Source: Cyclobacteriaceae bacterium
GTDB taxonomy: Bacteria > Bacteroidota > Bacteroidia > Cytophagales > Cyclobacteriaceae
Direction of reading: 5' to 3'
Length of the DNA stretch: 64,000 bases
Assembly: GCA_013141055.1 (NCBI GenBank)
Contig: JABFRS010000002.1
Coordinates: 806,001-870,000 of the forward strand
Positions 37,494 through 46,916 of the stretch are shown in pieces. The notes beneath the pieces were generated by a model, which was given only the letters and a program-made list of their open reading frames with translations, was not told the origin of the DNA and did not search any database. The first letter of the stretch is position 1. Each line of letters opens with the position of its first letter. The translations under genes and the position numbers were made by a program.

Positions 37494-39953
37494 GTGAACA
37501 AAAGAATTTTATTATTGGCTATCCTTCTTTCAGGATGCTCCCTCATTCATGCACAGCAAAAAACAAGACTGAATGATCATTGGGAATTTCTGAAGCAGGA
37601 TCTCGGTGGTATCTGGGAAGCTGTCCGCCCCGTTGGCAAAGGAAATCCTGAAAGTGTGCCGCTATGGGATTCTGTCTCATTACCTCATTGTGTCAATGCG
37701 TTGGATGCTGTAGATCCTGATGTTAATTATTATCAGGGGCCGGCATGGTATCGTACGCAACTCAGCATTAGCAATCCGCATGATAAAGGAAGGACACTTC
37801 TTCACTTTGAAGGAGCCGGCCAAAAAACCGAAGTCTACATTTACACTACCAAAGTTGGTGAGCATGTAGGCGGTTATGATGAATGGACTGTCGACATCAC
37901 TGATGCTGTTAATCAATTCAAGACCAAGGAAGAGTTTCAAAAACAATTCAAGGGAAAGATACCGGTATCAATCCGCACGGATAATTCCCGCGACCTTGAA
38001 ATGATTCCTTCGAGTCTTTCTGATTTTAATATTTATGGTGGAATCTACCGATACCTCAATCTTGTCTACGCTCCAGCTGTTTCAATTGATAAACTATTCG
38101 CTTTCGCGGAAACGGACAAAGCAGGCAAGATCGGAAAGCTCAACATAAAGGCGCGGTTTTACAATCCAGACTCTAAATCGGAAGGCGAAATATCTGTAAC
38201 ACTCACTGATCCATCCGGAAAAATAGTTGATCAGAGAAAAATTCAATTGAATACATTTAGCGGAGATCAATCCATCGCAACCTTTGATTTAAAAAATCCT
38301 GTGCGCTGGTCTACTGAAACTCCTAAACTTTACACGGTCACCACAACACTTAAAACGTCCCTGGGTGAAAGCACCCAAAAAGAAAAAGTAGGTTTCAGGA
38401 ATTATGAATTTGTTGAGAAAGGACCTTTTCTATTAAACGGTCAAAGACTTCTGCTAAGAGGTACTCATCGTCATGAAGACCATGCAGGAGTGGCGGCTGC
38501 GATGACTCAATCGATGATCCTCGAAGAAATGATCTCCATGAAAGAAATGGGCGTCAACTTTATTAGGCTCGGACATTATCAGCAGTCACGTATTGTTCTG
38601 GATCTATGTGACAGTCTTGGCATCCTGGTATGGGAAGAAATCCCATGGTGCCGGGGCGGGTTGGGCAATGACATTTATAAACAGCAAGCAAGACGCATGC
38701 TTACCAATATGATCGAACAGCATTATAACCATCCCTCCATTATGATCTGGGGATTGGGGAATGAAAATGACTGGCCGGGAGATTTTCCTGAATTTGATAA
38801 GGAAAAGATCAGATCTTTTATGAAAGAGCTCAACGACCTCTCCCATCAACTTGATCCTTCCCGCAAGACTGCAATACGCCGATGTGATTTCTGCAAAGAC
38901 ATAGTGGATGTTTACTCACCTTCTATCTGGGCGGGTTGGTATCGGGGAATTTATACCGACTATAAAACAGCGACACAAACCGAATTCGAAAAAGTAAAGC
39001 ACTTCCTTCATGTCGAATGGGGTGGAGATAGTCATGCAGGTCGTCATTCAGAAACACCTGACAATACATTAAGCAAAATAGTATCCACTAAAACGGTGGA
39101 TGAGCGTGCAGGTGATGCATCATTATTTGGTGGTTCTGCCCGCGTTTCCAAAGACGGCGACTGGAGTGAATCCTATATCTGCAATCTGATCGACTGGCAT
39201 TTGAAAGAACAGGAGACAATGCCATTGCTTACGGGAACAGCCTACTGGCCATTCAAAGATTTTTCAACGCCGGTACGCCCTGATAATCCCGTTCCTTACA
39301 TGAATCAAAAGGGGGTTGTGGAACGTGACTTTACCAAGAAAGAAGCATACTATGTTTTCCAATCCTGGTGGACGAATAAACCGATGGTTCATATCTACGG
39401 ACATTCATGGCCGGTTCGCTGGGGCGAAAAAGATGAAGAAAAAATGGTAAAGGTCTACTCTAATTGCGATGAAGCTGAGTTATTTCTTAATGGAAAGAGC
39501 TATGGAGTAAAAAAAAGAAACGGGCAGGATTTCCCTGCTGCCGGACTTCGATGGATGATGAAGTTCAACAATGGTGAGAACAAGGTCAGGGTGCTCGCTA
39601 AAAAAGGAAAAATCACTACAGAGGACCATATTGAATTTTTCTACCAGACACAGAAATGGGGAAAGCCAGGAAGTATGATGATTGAAAAGATCAGCGATGA
39701 TGGTGACATGGTTACGCTTCAGGTAAAAATGATAGATGAAAATAAGATACAATGCCTGGATGCTTCCAACTTTGTAAGGTTCGCTGTTGCTGGTGACGGA
39801 ACATTGATTGACCATCAGGGAACTTCCGGCGGCTCAAACTACGTCCAGCTTTATAATGGAAGAGCCATCATCAGAATGAAGAAGAACAAAGGAAAGAGTA
39901 TGGTGAGTGTAAAGAGTGAAGGAATGAAGACAGAGATTATTTCGGTCGAATAA
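37494..39953 (+). CDS. GH2 glycoside hydrolase (beta-glucuronidase/beta-galactosidase type)
   Basis: This 819-residue secreted enzyme starts at GTG 37494, giving a signal peptide with a possible lipobox (LLSGCS). Domain order is the GH2 one: sugar-binding jelly roll (WYRTQLSISNPHDKGRTLLH), immunoglobulin-like domain, TIM barrel with acid/base Glu in MIWGLGNENDW and nucleophile candidate Glu in FLHVEWGGDSHAGRH, and C-terminal beta domains. In this locus beta-glucuronidase activity would fit, but GH2 sequence alone does not settle the sugar. It is the last gene of the operon, 10 bases after uxuA. Confidence 0.88.
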   Translation: MNKRILLLAILLSGCSLIHAQQKTRLNDHWEFLKQDLGGIWEAVRPVGKGNPESVPLWDSVSLPHCVNALDAVDPDVNYYQGPAWYRTQLSISNPHDKGRTLLHFEGAGQKTEVYIYTTKVGEHVGGYDEWTVDITDAVNQFKTKEEFQKQFKGKIPVSIRTDNSRDLEMIPSSLSDFNIYGGIYRYLNLVYAPAVSIDKLFAFAETDKAGKIGKLNIKARFYNPDSKSEGEISVTLTDPSGKIVDQRKIQLNTFSGDQSIATFDLKNPVRWSTETPKLYTVTTTLKTSLGESTQKEKVGFRNYEFVEKGPFLLNGQRLLLRGTHRHEDHAGVAAAMTQSMILEEMISMKEMGVNFIRLGHYQQSRIVLDLCDSLGILVWEEIPWCRGGLGNDIYKQQARRMLTNMIEQHYNHPSIMIWGLGNENDWPGDFPEFDKEKIRSFMKELNDLSHQLDPSRKTAIRRCDFCKDIVDVYSPSIWAGWYRGIYTDYKTATQTEFEKVKHFLHVEWGGDSHAGRHSETPDNTLSKIVSTKTVDERAGDASLFGGSARVSKDGDWSESYICNLIDWHLKEQETMPLLTGTAYWPFKDFSTPVRPDNPVPYMNQKGVVERDFTKKEAYYVFQSWWTNKPMVHIYGHSWPVRWGEKDEEKMVKVYSNCDEAELFLNGKSYGVKKRNGQDFPAAGLRWMMKFNNGENKVRVLAKKGKITTEDHIEFFYQTQKWGKPGSMMIEKISDDGDMVTLQVKMIDENKIQCLDASNFVRFAVAGDGTLIDHQGTSGGSNYVQLYNGRAIIRMKKNKGKSMVSVKSEGMKTEIISVE

Positions 39954-39969
39954 ATTAAACCTCAAAGAT

Positions 39970-40485
39970 TTAGACTTGGTTAATCTTTTCCTCAGGCTTA
40001 CTGATCTGAGAATCCAGTACAATAATGAACGCCCCTACAAGAATTGAAACATCTGCCATGTTAAAAATACCCGTCCGGAAGATCCCAAAATCAATGTGAA
40101 GAAAGTCAGTCACAGAAACATATACAATCCTATCGTAAATGTTTCCGACTCCTCCTCCAATCACGAAGCAGGCTCCAGTCACCATGCCTTTTGAGAGAGT
40201 CTTTTTTGCCAATACATAAATAAAGCCAAGGGAAAGAACGATCACAGGGATGATCGTCAAAAGCAGTATTCTTAAAAACCGGGGTAACGAGTCGCCTAGA
40301 CTTAGAAAAGCACCTGGATTTTCAACTTTCATTAGCAGAACATGATTATCGATAAATCCGAATTGCTGATCAATTTGAATTCGCTCTCTTACCACACTTT
40401 TCGAAATCTGGTCACAACCGATGTTGGAACCCAGGATCACAACGATCAGTAGAGTTCTGAAAATTCTATTTAGTTTCATACTCAT
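39970..40485 (-). CDS. lspA: signal peptidase II (lipoprotein signal peptidase)
   Basis: This 171-residue integral membrane aspartyl protease removes signal peptides from prolipoproteins. The four-helix layout is present with both catalytic aspartates: GGGVGNIYDRIVYVSVTDF and FNMADVSILVGAF. The N-terminal CDQISKSVVRE corresponds to the conserved D-x-x-x-K region. The catalytic motif reads GNIYDR rather than the commoner GNLIDR, so it may be a second copy beside a housekeeping lspA elsewhere. It converges with the GH2 gene, leaving only 16 bases. Confidence 0.88.
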   Translation of the reverse strand: MSMKLNRIFRTLLIVVILGSNIGCDQISKSVVRERIQIDQQFGFIDNHVLLMKVENPGAFLSLGDSLPRFLRILLLTIIPVIVLSLGFIYVLAKKTLSKGMVTGACFVIGGGVGNIYDRIVYVSVTDFLHIDFGIFRTGIFNMADVSILVGAFIIVLDSQISKPEEKINQV

Positions 40486-40555
40486 GAATTTATCATTGCT
40501 AATGATGGTAACCTAGTTGATTTAACAAATTCCTATAATCATCCATGCCTTATGA

Positions 40556-41251
40556 CTAAGGAATCTCAGCCTGCTTATACTGTCGCACAACTAAATAGTT
40601 GAATAGAATAACAGATATTTTTGGGAGTAACAACATAACAAAAAGTGTCAGGTAAGAAACTGTTACAATGGGAGGCGGCAGAGCTAATTCAAAAACGTGA
40701 TTACCTGTATGTGTATCGGGGAAAATATAGTTTTGTGTCAGATTCCAGCCGAAGTGAATCGCAAATGGGATCAGCAGGGAAAATGTCTTAGCATAAGAAT
40801 ATGCCAGTAAAAGTCCCATAGCAAATGTAAAAGTAAACACAATAGCCATCTGCATAACATTTCCCCATACACCAGCATTAAGCCAATGCAACGCAGCAAA
40901 AATGATGGCTGAAATTAAAATTGCCTTACCCTGCCCAAATCTTTTAATCAGAATATAGAGTAGAACTCCCCTGCACAGAAGCTCTTCCGTTAATACCGTC
41001 CTGAATTGATTCCACACTTCTTCCACCACTGAGCCAGGTGACATCGTTGAGGAAATCGAATATTCCTCCTTTGCAAAGTACATTCTTAAAAGAAATGCAG
41101 CCGCAGAACATAAAGCTGAAACAATTAAAAGGATTGAAAAATACTTTAATCGGTCAACGGTTGGTGTCAAACCTAAAACAGAAAGATTCTTCTTCTCTAT
41201 CAGCCAAACCAACGCCCATGAAATTGCAATAAGCACTAAAAGTTGAATCAT
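40556..41251 (-). CDS. CPBP-family intramembrane metalloprotease
   Basis: This 231-residue polytopic membrane protein with about seven helices is of the CPBP (Abi/Rce1-like) family. The conserved motifs are present: EELLCRGVLLYIL (EExxxR), FAALHWLNAG (second motif) and FAIHFGWNLTQN (HxxxN). Related proteins process prenylated or bacteriocin peptides, or act in self-immunity; the substrate is unknown. It lies between lspA and a small lipoprotein gene on the same strand with short gaps (70 and 27 bases). Confidence 0.88.
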   Translation of the reverse strand: MIQLLVLIAISWALVWLIEKKNLSVLGLTPTVDRLKYFSILLIVSALCSAAAFLLRMYFAKEEYSISSTMSPGSVVEEVWNQFRTVLTEELLCRGVLLYILIKRFGQGKAILISAIIFAALHWLNAGVWGNVMQMAIVFTFTFAMGLLLAYSYAKTFSLLIPFAIHFGWNLTQNYIFPDTHTGNHVFELALPPPIVTVSYLTLFVMLLLPKISVILFNYLVVRQYKQAEIP

Positions 41252-41278
41252 GCGACCATCGATGGCTTTTTTTAATCT

Positions 41279-41650
41279 CTAAGGCTCCTTATAATAAGTA
41301 CCTGCATTACTTTCTCCTATCAAAAGAATAGTGATGTACATATTTGCAAGCACCACCTTACCTTCACTTGCACTCATAATCGGATGTTGTGTTTCGGAGT
41401 TTATGTTTGGCTTCCGCAAATAGAGCGTATTATCTTTTATTTCATACAAATATGCTTCCGGCGTAGAGTAGTATCCTTTCCTGATAAAGTTAGCATTGTC
41501 CACAAATTCAATCGTATCACTTTTATCAGCTGTAATCCATAAACCTATTCTGGATTCAGGTTTATAAATATCAGCGACAGCATTATCCCTGGAACAGGAG
41601 ATAAATCCAATGATCAAAAACACAAATATTACAGGGGTCAGATTCTTCAT
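41279..41650 (-). CDS. small lipoprotein of unknown function
   Basis: This 123-residue protein has an SPII signal (residues 1-19, lipobox FISC at Cys20). The mature domain is a small beta-rich unit (RIGLWITADKSDTIEFVDNA then YLYEIKDNTLYLRKP) that resembles the lipocalin-like/DUF-type lipoproteins frequent in this phylum. I do not assign a family. It starts 61 bases after the peptidase stop on the same strand. Confidence 0.7.
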   Translation of the reverse strand: MKNLTPVIFVFLIIGFISCSRDNAVADIYKPESRIGLWITADKSDTIEFVDNANFIRKGYYSTPEAYLYEIKDNTLYLRKPNINSETQHPIMSASEGKVVLANMYITILLIGESNAGTYYKEP

Positions 41651-41711
41651 GGTAATCTTTACGATTAGACACAGCTTCCCGTCCTTTGGTTGGAAAGTTC
41701 CTTAACCAATA

Positions 41712-43088
41712 TCACCGTACCGGCACCGGCAATACAATCTGACTCAAATGCCCATCCTCTCCTACTGCCTGCACACCAAAGAAATAATTATCCTTTGAGA
41801 ATTTAAGATCTGCCTTCAGCTCAGTGACAAAGATCTTCTTTTCCCAAAACGGCTGATAGGTCTCTCTGATCAGAACATTATAACCCTTCGGTTTCGGTCC
41901 GGACTTTGGCGCTTCCCATGTAAGATAGGTCATGTTATCCAGGTTGATCTTCATCTTCACTCCTTCAGGAGGTCCCGGTGCTTTTGCCAATGACGCCAAC
42001 GCAGCCAGATTCAAACGCCCCACATTCGCTGCATACTTATAATCTACATGCTCAGGAAGATCTCCGTAAGCAATACTATTTTCCGTTCTCAGATTCTGAT
42101 GCTGCTGCGTGAAGTTCTCATTGAACTCTGTAAATCTCACTGCGATATAATCATTCTGCAAAAACGGAGTATGATCTCCTCCTCTTAAGAAACGATCAGG
42201 TCGCATGTTCATCGTCACTGTAAATCCTTTTGCATAAGGCTCCGAAACTTCTTTGATATATCTCGCCAGCTGTCGCGAAGGACTGTCATTCTCAGATCGC
42301 AATGACTCCCGGACTTTCTTATCATCATCCGTTTCCACTGCCGGAATCATCTCACTGAATATCCTCACCGTCCTGTCATTCTTCTCTCCTGTCTCACTCG
42401 CCACAGAATTGCCGACAATATCATTGTTCAGCATAGCGATCAGATTCACATTCGTGTTTCTGAATCTCTCCGCAATACACCGTGCGCCAATGAGGCCCTG
42501 CTCTTCTCCCTGCACAGCAACAAAAATGATTGTACACGGGAATTTTCTTTTTGACATTACGCGCGCCAGTTCCAGGACCACTGCAACCCCTGATGCATCA
42601 TCATTTGCACCCGGTGCCTTACCCACACTATCAATTGCGTCCGTATTGCGAGAATCCAAATGACCACTCACCAGCAATACTCTGTTATCGTTTGGATCTG
42701 TTCCCTTCAGCGTCGCCACCACATTCTTCATGATCACTCTTCTTGGAATGCGGGGATTTCTTGCTCCCGGTTTCACCTCGCAGGGATCCAGTTCTACTTT
42801 CATATCTGCGTTAGACTGCTTCCTGAACTGATAGAATTTGGAAGCCACCCACCGTCTTGCTGCGCCAATACCAGAGGTCTGACTTACTGTATCGCTCAAC
42901 GAATGTCTGGTTCCAAAACTCACCATCTTCGCGATGTGGGCTTTGATACTATCTGCAGAGATCTCATTTACCATCTTACTGATCTCCGCATCCAACTTTT
43001 CAGCAGAACTTTTCGATCCCGTATTCTTCTGAGCAAACACTCCAGAAGACATCAGCATAACGAACACGCATAAATTAAATATTCTCAT
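41712..43088 (-). CDS. secreted M28-family zinc aminopeptidase
   Basis: This 458-residue protein has a signal peptide (residues 1-19, ending VFA-Q). The M28 zinc-peptidase core is seen as VSGHLDSR (first His ligand), GANDDASGVAVVLELARV (bridging Asp), FVAVQGEEQGLIGARCIAE (catalytic Glu pair), MLNNDIVGN and the final GGDHTPFLQ (last His). The C-terminal 100 residues form a fibronectin-like domain. It would release N-terminal amino acids or dipeptides in the periplasm or outside. It follows a secreted amidohydrolase with a 26-base gap. Confidence 0.9.
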   Translation of the reverse strand: MRIFNLCVFVMLMSSGVFAQKNTGSKSSAEKLDAEISKMVNEISADSIKAHIAKMVSFGTRHSLSDTVSQTSGIGAARRWVASKFYQFRKQSNADMKVELDPCEVKPGARNPRIPRRVIMKNVVATLKGTDPNDNRVLLVSGHLDSRNTDAIDSVGKAPGANDDASGVAVVLELARVMSKRKFPCTIIFVAVQGEEQGLIGARCIAERFRNTNVNLIAMLNNDIVGNSVASETGEKNDRTVRIFSEMIPAVETDDDKKVRESLRSENDSPSRQLARYIKEVSEPYAKGFTVTMNMRPDRFLRGGDHTPFLQNDYIAVRFTEFNENFTQQHQNLRTENSIAYGDLPEHVDYKYAANVGRLNLAALASLAKAPGPPEGVKMKINLDNMTYLTWEAPKSGPKPKGYNVLIRETYQPFWEKKIFVTELKADLKFSKDNYFFGVQAVGEDGHLSQIVLPVPVR

Positions 43089-43114
43089 AACTTCCCTTTT
43101 TTCGTAACCTGTTA

Positions 43115-44479
43115 CTAATTCTTCTCAAGCCTCTTCAGCTCACTACCGATATATTCCTTCCCCATCCAGTTATTCTCCAACATCACGCCTTCAATCTTTG
43201 TTGTCTGCGTAATGTCTTTCAAAGGATTTCCATTCAGCAATATCAGATCAGAGATATTTCCCGTCTTAATCGTTCCGCGATCTGTCTGATGATAGAATGT
43301 CGCTACGTTTACAGTTCCTGAACGCAATGCTTCATAAGGAGTCAGGCCTGCATCTACCATATATTTTAATTCGTGATGAATCGAAAAGCCAGGAACATTG
43401 AATACTTGCGGTGCATCGGAGCCCAGCAGCAATCCGACTCCGTTTTTCTGACACTCATAAATAAGTTTCTTTCTTAATCGGATGAAATTTGTAACCACCG
43501 GCTCACTGTATCCAGGTGTTGCCACCTGGCGTTTCTTGTTCTCGGTCCAGGCGTCGAGTGTCTTTAGATCCATGTATTTCATTTCAGGAGCATTGCGAAG
43601 TTCATCGGGACTCTTATCAGGAGCAATCCATCGTTCAGCAAGGCATTGTGTGGGCACTACCCAAATGTGATTCTCACGCAATGCCTTCATCAACACAGGA
43701 ATTTTTGATTCATCTGCTTTGCTTGCTGCAAATAATCCAAAGAAACCTATTTGCTCAGGAGTCATAGTTTCAATGCCAGGTGTCATTCCTTCAATAAATC
43801 CATCCATGTGATCGATTGATGCATAACCTGCCTCCATCGCACGCCACACTCCTACTGCCAACGGTACATGTCCAGCATACGGTATCTTAACTTCCTTGGC
43901 TGTCTTTGTTACAGCATTGAAATTTTCCAATGTCAGTCCAGGATGGATCTTGAGAAAATCATAGCCAGTTGTCTTCTGATCGCGCACCATTTTGTCGCCT
44001 TCTGCAGGAGTCTTGACACTGTTACCGTTAAAGGATGGTCCCGAAGTATAAAAATGCGGCCCAATGATCTCTCCGCTCTGGATCTTTGCTCTTAGCTCTA
44101 TATGTCTTGGATGTCCCAGCATCCCACGAATCGTTGTAACACCATTGACGGCAAATAAGGTCAGCACATCTTTCATTGGTGCAATGTCATCCACTGGCGG
44201 AACGTGCGCATGAATTTCTGCGAGGCCCGGCATCAGGTATTTTCCCTTTGCATCAATGATCATTGCTTCTTTTCCGAATTTTACTTTTCCGGTTGCTCCG
44301 ATCGCTGTGATCTTTCCAGCCTTCACAACCACATCCTGATTTTCAAGAACGCGCTCGGTATCCATCGGAATGACATTGACCGATTTAAAAACAATCTCCT
44401 GCTTGCGGGAGTCGACAAGGGATTGTGAAAATCCTGTTACAAAGCAGGAACAAAGGAGGATCACGATAAAGCTTTTCAT
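43115..44479 (-). CDS. secreted metal-dependent amidohydrolase
   Basis: Starting at ATG 44479, chosen because it begins the signal peptide MKSFIVILLCSCF, gives 454 residues; a longer frame to 44527 would put 16 unlikely residues in front. Ligands of the amidohydrolase TIM barrel are present: HAHVPP (HxH), YDFLKIHPG (candidate lysine), YAGHVPL and SIDHMDG (His), and LLGSDAPQVFNVPGF (Asp). Relatives act on peptidic or proline-containing substrates (imidazolonepropionase/prolidase-like group). It is the first gene of a pair with the M28 peptidase, suggesting joint peptide breakdown. Confidence 0.9.
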   Translation of the reverse strand: MKSFIVILLCSCFVTGFSQSLVDSRKQEIVFKSVNVIPMDTERVLENQDVVVKAGKITAIGATGKVKFGKEAMIIDAKGKYLMPGLAEIHAHVPPVDDIAPMKDVLTLFAVNGVTTIRGMLGHPRHIELRAKIQSGEIIGPHFYTSGPSFNGNSVKTPAEGDKMVRDQKTTGYDFLKIHPGLTLENFNAVTKTAKEVKIPYAGHVPLAVGVWRAMEAGYASIDHMDGFIEGMTPGIETMTPEQIGFFGLFAASKADESKIPVLMKALRENHIWVVPTQCLAERWIAPDKSPDELRNAPEMKYMDLKTLDAWTENKKRQVATPGYSEPVVTNFIRLRKKLIYECQKNGVGLLLGSDAPQVFNVPGFSIHHELKYMVDAGLTPYEALRSGTVNVATFYHQTDRGTIKTGNISDLILLNGNPLKDITQTTKIEGVMLENNWMGKEYIGSELKRLEKN

Positions 44480-44850
44480 ATAAATAGAGTCTGTTTCAGC
44501 TAACCAAAGTAATACCCGCGACGCCAATTCTGCTCACCATTTATATAAATAGATGTCCGGGCAATTCAAATTACTGGATTTTCTTAAATCATAGGAATAT
44601 ACCCCCGGTCGGAACCAACCTTCTGTCCGTATTTCCCGTGTTTATCATTACCAATCCATGTTGTATGACTCTTCGATCATTCCATCAGAATCCGGATTAC
44701 GCACAGAAGATAGATTCTGAAAAGACAGAAGAGAGTAATACCAGCACCAGCATTGAAATGATACAGCATTTATTTTATGACACACCCGGGCAGGAAGTCA
44801 TCAGAATGATGTTTGCAAAATCTTACCGGTTCCCGTCTCAGAGAAGTTCT
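44480..44850. other. 371-bp intergenic region, no supported gene
   Basis: It is the upstream region of the amidohydrolase and the 3' flank of the barrel protein at 44851. An 88-codon plus-strand frame from GTG 44638 to 44904 exists but has no protein-like features and overlaps the 44851 gene antisense. I see no hairpin terminator or RNA gene. Confidence 0.4.
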
Positions 44851-46212
44851 CTATCTCAACCTGAACCAGTAAGCGGTCCGGATTCCAAAGAGCGACATGG
44901 ATAGTCTTTCGTGACCTACCGGTGCAAGACTTGATTCATAGAAAAGAGACCCTTCTATTTTATCCTTGTTTCGTATTTGATGTGTCAATCCAAGAGATAC
45001 AGATGTTGTATTTCCATAGAAGAAATTGTCCTTTACCTGAAGAATGGAAGTCACCTGGTGATTTGTGGAATAATAAGGTGGTGGATAGGAGTTGCCCGAC
45101 ATGTTATTAAATTCATATCCACACTGGTATTCCTGGATAATAGAGAAGTACGGTGTGTATCCGATTCTGACAAACGCCTGGTTCTTTTCAGAAACCCATT
45201 TCCTGTATTTAATAGAGATTGGTGTTGAAAGGATTGTGTTTTCAATGTGAGCCTGATTGATGGTACCAAGACTGTAATCGAGATTAGGAATTTCTATCGT
45301 CTGGAACTGGAAGTTACGGTCGAAATCCATCGCCGTGTAGAAATAATCAACACCCGCTTCAAAGCTCAGTTTCGGAGATACAACCACCTCTGCCAGCAAT
45401 CCAAATCTTGGCACAATCAATCCATGACCTTTTGAAAAACTTTGCGACATGAGGTCGGCATGAGGACCAAGGTTAATTCCGATCCCATTGGTATAATGCT
45501 TTTCCAGATCTTCTCTCTTTTCTGAGGAAATCTCATTCTTCTTGATCGATGTAACTCTGGCAACTTCATTCTCCTTTCTGCTGACGGACACAAATGATCC
45601 ATTAAATCGCGGGGAAGGATAAACACTGCTTATACTCTTCTGATCATGATCAAGAGAAACATACATTAATCCCTCTTTGTCTGGAGCCACGAGGTATGCA
45701 GAACCATTATCATCTACCAGCATACCTTTCCTCATCAACACGCTGGAAATCTCCGCAGGCAGATCGCTTGTCCGACCCAGGGCAATCATCTTCCGTGAAC
45801 TGCCTTTAGATGTCCTTTCATTAACGATTACAGACCCTTCTTCACCCTTTTGATTAACAGTATTTGAAACATTATCATTACTCAAAGAAGAAGATAATGA
45901 TGATGTTGATGAAACCTGCTCTTTCAGATCATGAATAACAATGAGTAGTGAATCAATTTTTAACTGAGCTTTATTAGTTTCTGAAACATTATTCGTTCCT
46001 TTTTCAAAAGAAGAGTACCAGAATAGTATAACGGTAAGGACCGCGATAGAAGCCGCTGCGAGGTAATGTGTCCATGTCTGTTGATAAAAGGGCAATGGCT
46101 GAACCGCCGAAAGCTTTTCATGAAAGCCCGCCATGGCAGACTCATCAAAGGAAGGATCCTGATAACCCTCCAGCTTGTCTTTTATAAACTTATCAAAATT
46201 CTGATCATCCAT
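44851..46212 (-). CDS. sigma-linked transmembrane protein with outer-membrane-barrel domain
   Basis: This protein has 453 residues from Met 46212 (a Met at 46224 is also possible). The N-terminal 40 residues are cytosolic and acidic (MDDQNFDKFIKDKLEGYQDP), one membrane helix follows at about 47-67 (YLAAASIAVLTVILFWYSSF), then a coiled-coil and serine-rich linker (about 75-130), and a C-terminal half rich in alternating aromatic strands (GLLAEVVVSPKLSFEAGVDYF to FGIRTAYWFRLR) as in porin-like barrels. It overlaps the ECF sigma stop by eight bases, so it is probably its regulator. I know no experimental example. Confidence 0.75.
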   Translation of the reverse strand: MDDQNFDKFIKDKLEGYQDPSFDESAMAGFHEKLSAVQPLPFYQQTWTHYLAAASIAVLTVILFWYSSFEKGTNNVSETNKAQLKIDSLLIVIHDLKEQVSSTSSLSSSLSNDNVSNTVNQKGEEGSVIVNERTSKGSSRKMIALGRTSDLPAEISSVLMRKGMLVDDNGSAYLVAPDKEGLMYVSLDHDQKSISSVYPSPRFNGSFVSVSRKENEVARVTSIKKNEISSEKREDLEKHYTNGIGINLGPHADLMSQSFSKGHGLIVPRFGLLAEVVVSPKLSFEAGVDYFYTAMDFDRNFQFQTIEIPNLDYSLGTINQAHIENTILSTPISIKYRKWVSEKNQAFVRIGYTPYFSIIQEYQCGYEFNNMSGNSYPPPYYSTNHQVTSILQVKDNFFYGNTTSVSLGLTHQIRNKDKIEGSLFYESSLAPVGHERLSMSLFGIRTAYWFRLR

Positions 46213-46765
46213 TTTGCTCAACATTTAAGTCAAACTCAACGCTCAACGCTTTCTTCAATTTAATCCTTGCAATATTCAGGTTCGACTTGGAAGTACCCTC
46301 ACTGATATTCAGCTTCTGCGCGATCTCTGCATGCTTATATCCTTCCAGGCAATACAAATTGAAAACCATACGATACGAAGGCGGCAGTTCCTGGATCGCT
46401 TTCAGAATCACTTCTTCTGACAGATCGCTCAGCACATCCGACGTCAGGCTCTCATTTTTGACATAAGAAATATCAACATTGTCATAATGCTTCTCATTTC
46501 TTCTGAAGTGATCTATCGCCGCGTTCGTCATAATTCTTCTCAGCCATCCTTTAAATGACAATCCAGGATTATACTTATCCAGATTCGTCATGATCTTCAG
46601 AAAGCCATCATTCAGTATTTCAATTGCCTCTTCCCGTGACCGGGAATACCGCAAACATATACCCATAGCAAATCCGTAAAACTGTTTATACAGCTTATCC
46701 TGGCTTTTGCGATCCTTCTTCCGACAAGCCTTAATCAGATTCTGAAGTTCTCTCTCCTCTTCGAT
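46205..46765 (-). CDS. ECF RNA polymerase sigma factor, start codon unresolved
   Basis: Region 2 (ICLRYSRSREEAIEILNDGF, WLRRIMTNAAIDHFRRNE) and region 4 (LPPSYRMVFNLYCLEGYKHA then AQKLNISEGTSKSNLNIARI) are clear. The first in-frame ATG (46666) lies inside region 2, so it cannot be the true start: codons upstream encode the expected start of region 2 (ELQNLIKACRKKDRKSQDKL, then YKQFYGFA) back to about 46765, where a TAA precedes and only ATC, CTG or ATT could initiate. A GTG at 46791 in another frame would fit if one base were missing near 46763. It overlaps the anti-sigma-like gene. Confidence 0.85.
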   Translation of the reverse strand: MEEERELQNLIKACRKKDRKSQDKLYKQFYGFAMGICLRYSRSREEAIEILNDGFLKIMTNLDKYNPGLSFKGWLRRIMTNAAIDHFRRNEKHYDNVDISYVKNESLTSDVLSDLSEEVILKAIQELPPSYRMVFNLYCLEGYKHAEIAQKLNISEGTSKSNLNIARIKLKKALSVEFDLNVEQNG

Positions 46766-46916
46766 GGGTTAGAAGCTTTAGGGTCAGACACTTTCGAACC
46801 ATAATCAGCATCACGCAGACAATGTGAAAATGGTTGGTTCAAAAATATAAATTATTGCAACCAACCATTCCGGTAAATCCTGCGTGATTAACAAAAACAA
46901 CCTATAACCCCGTTTT

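Noticed and set aside
44638..44904. 88-codon plus-strand frame from GTG in the gap before the amidohydrolase
   Set aside because: No signal, domain or regular composition; it runs antisense into the end of the 44851 gene.
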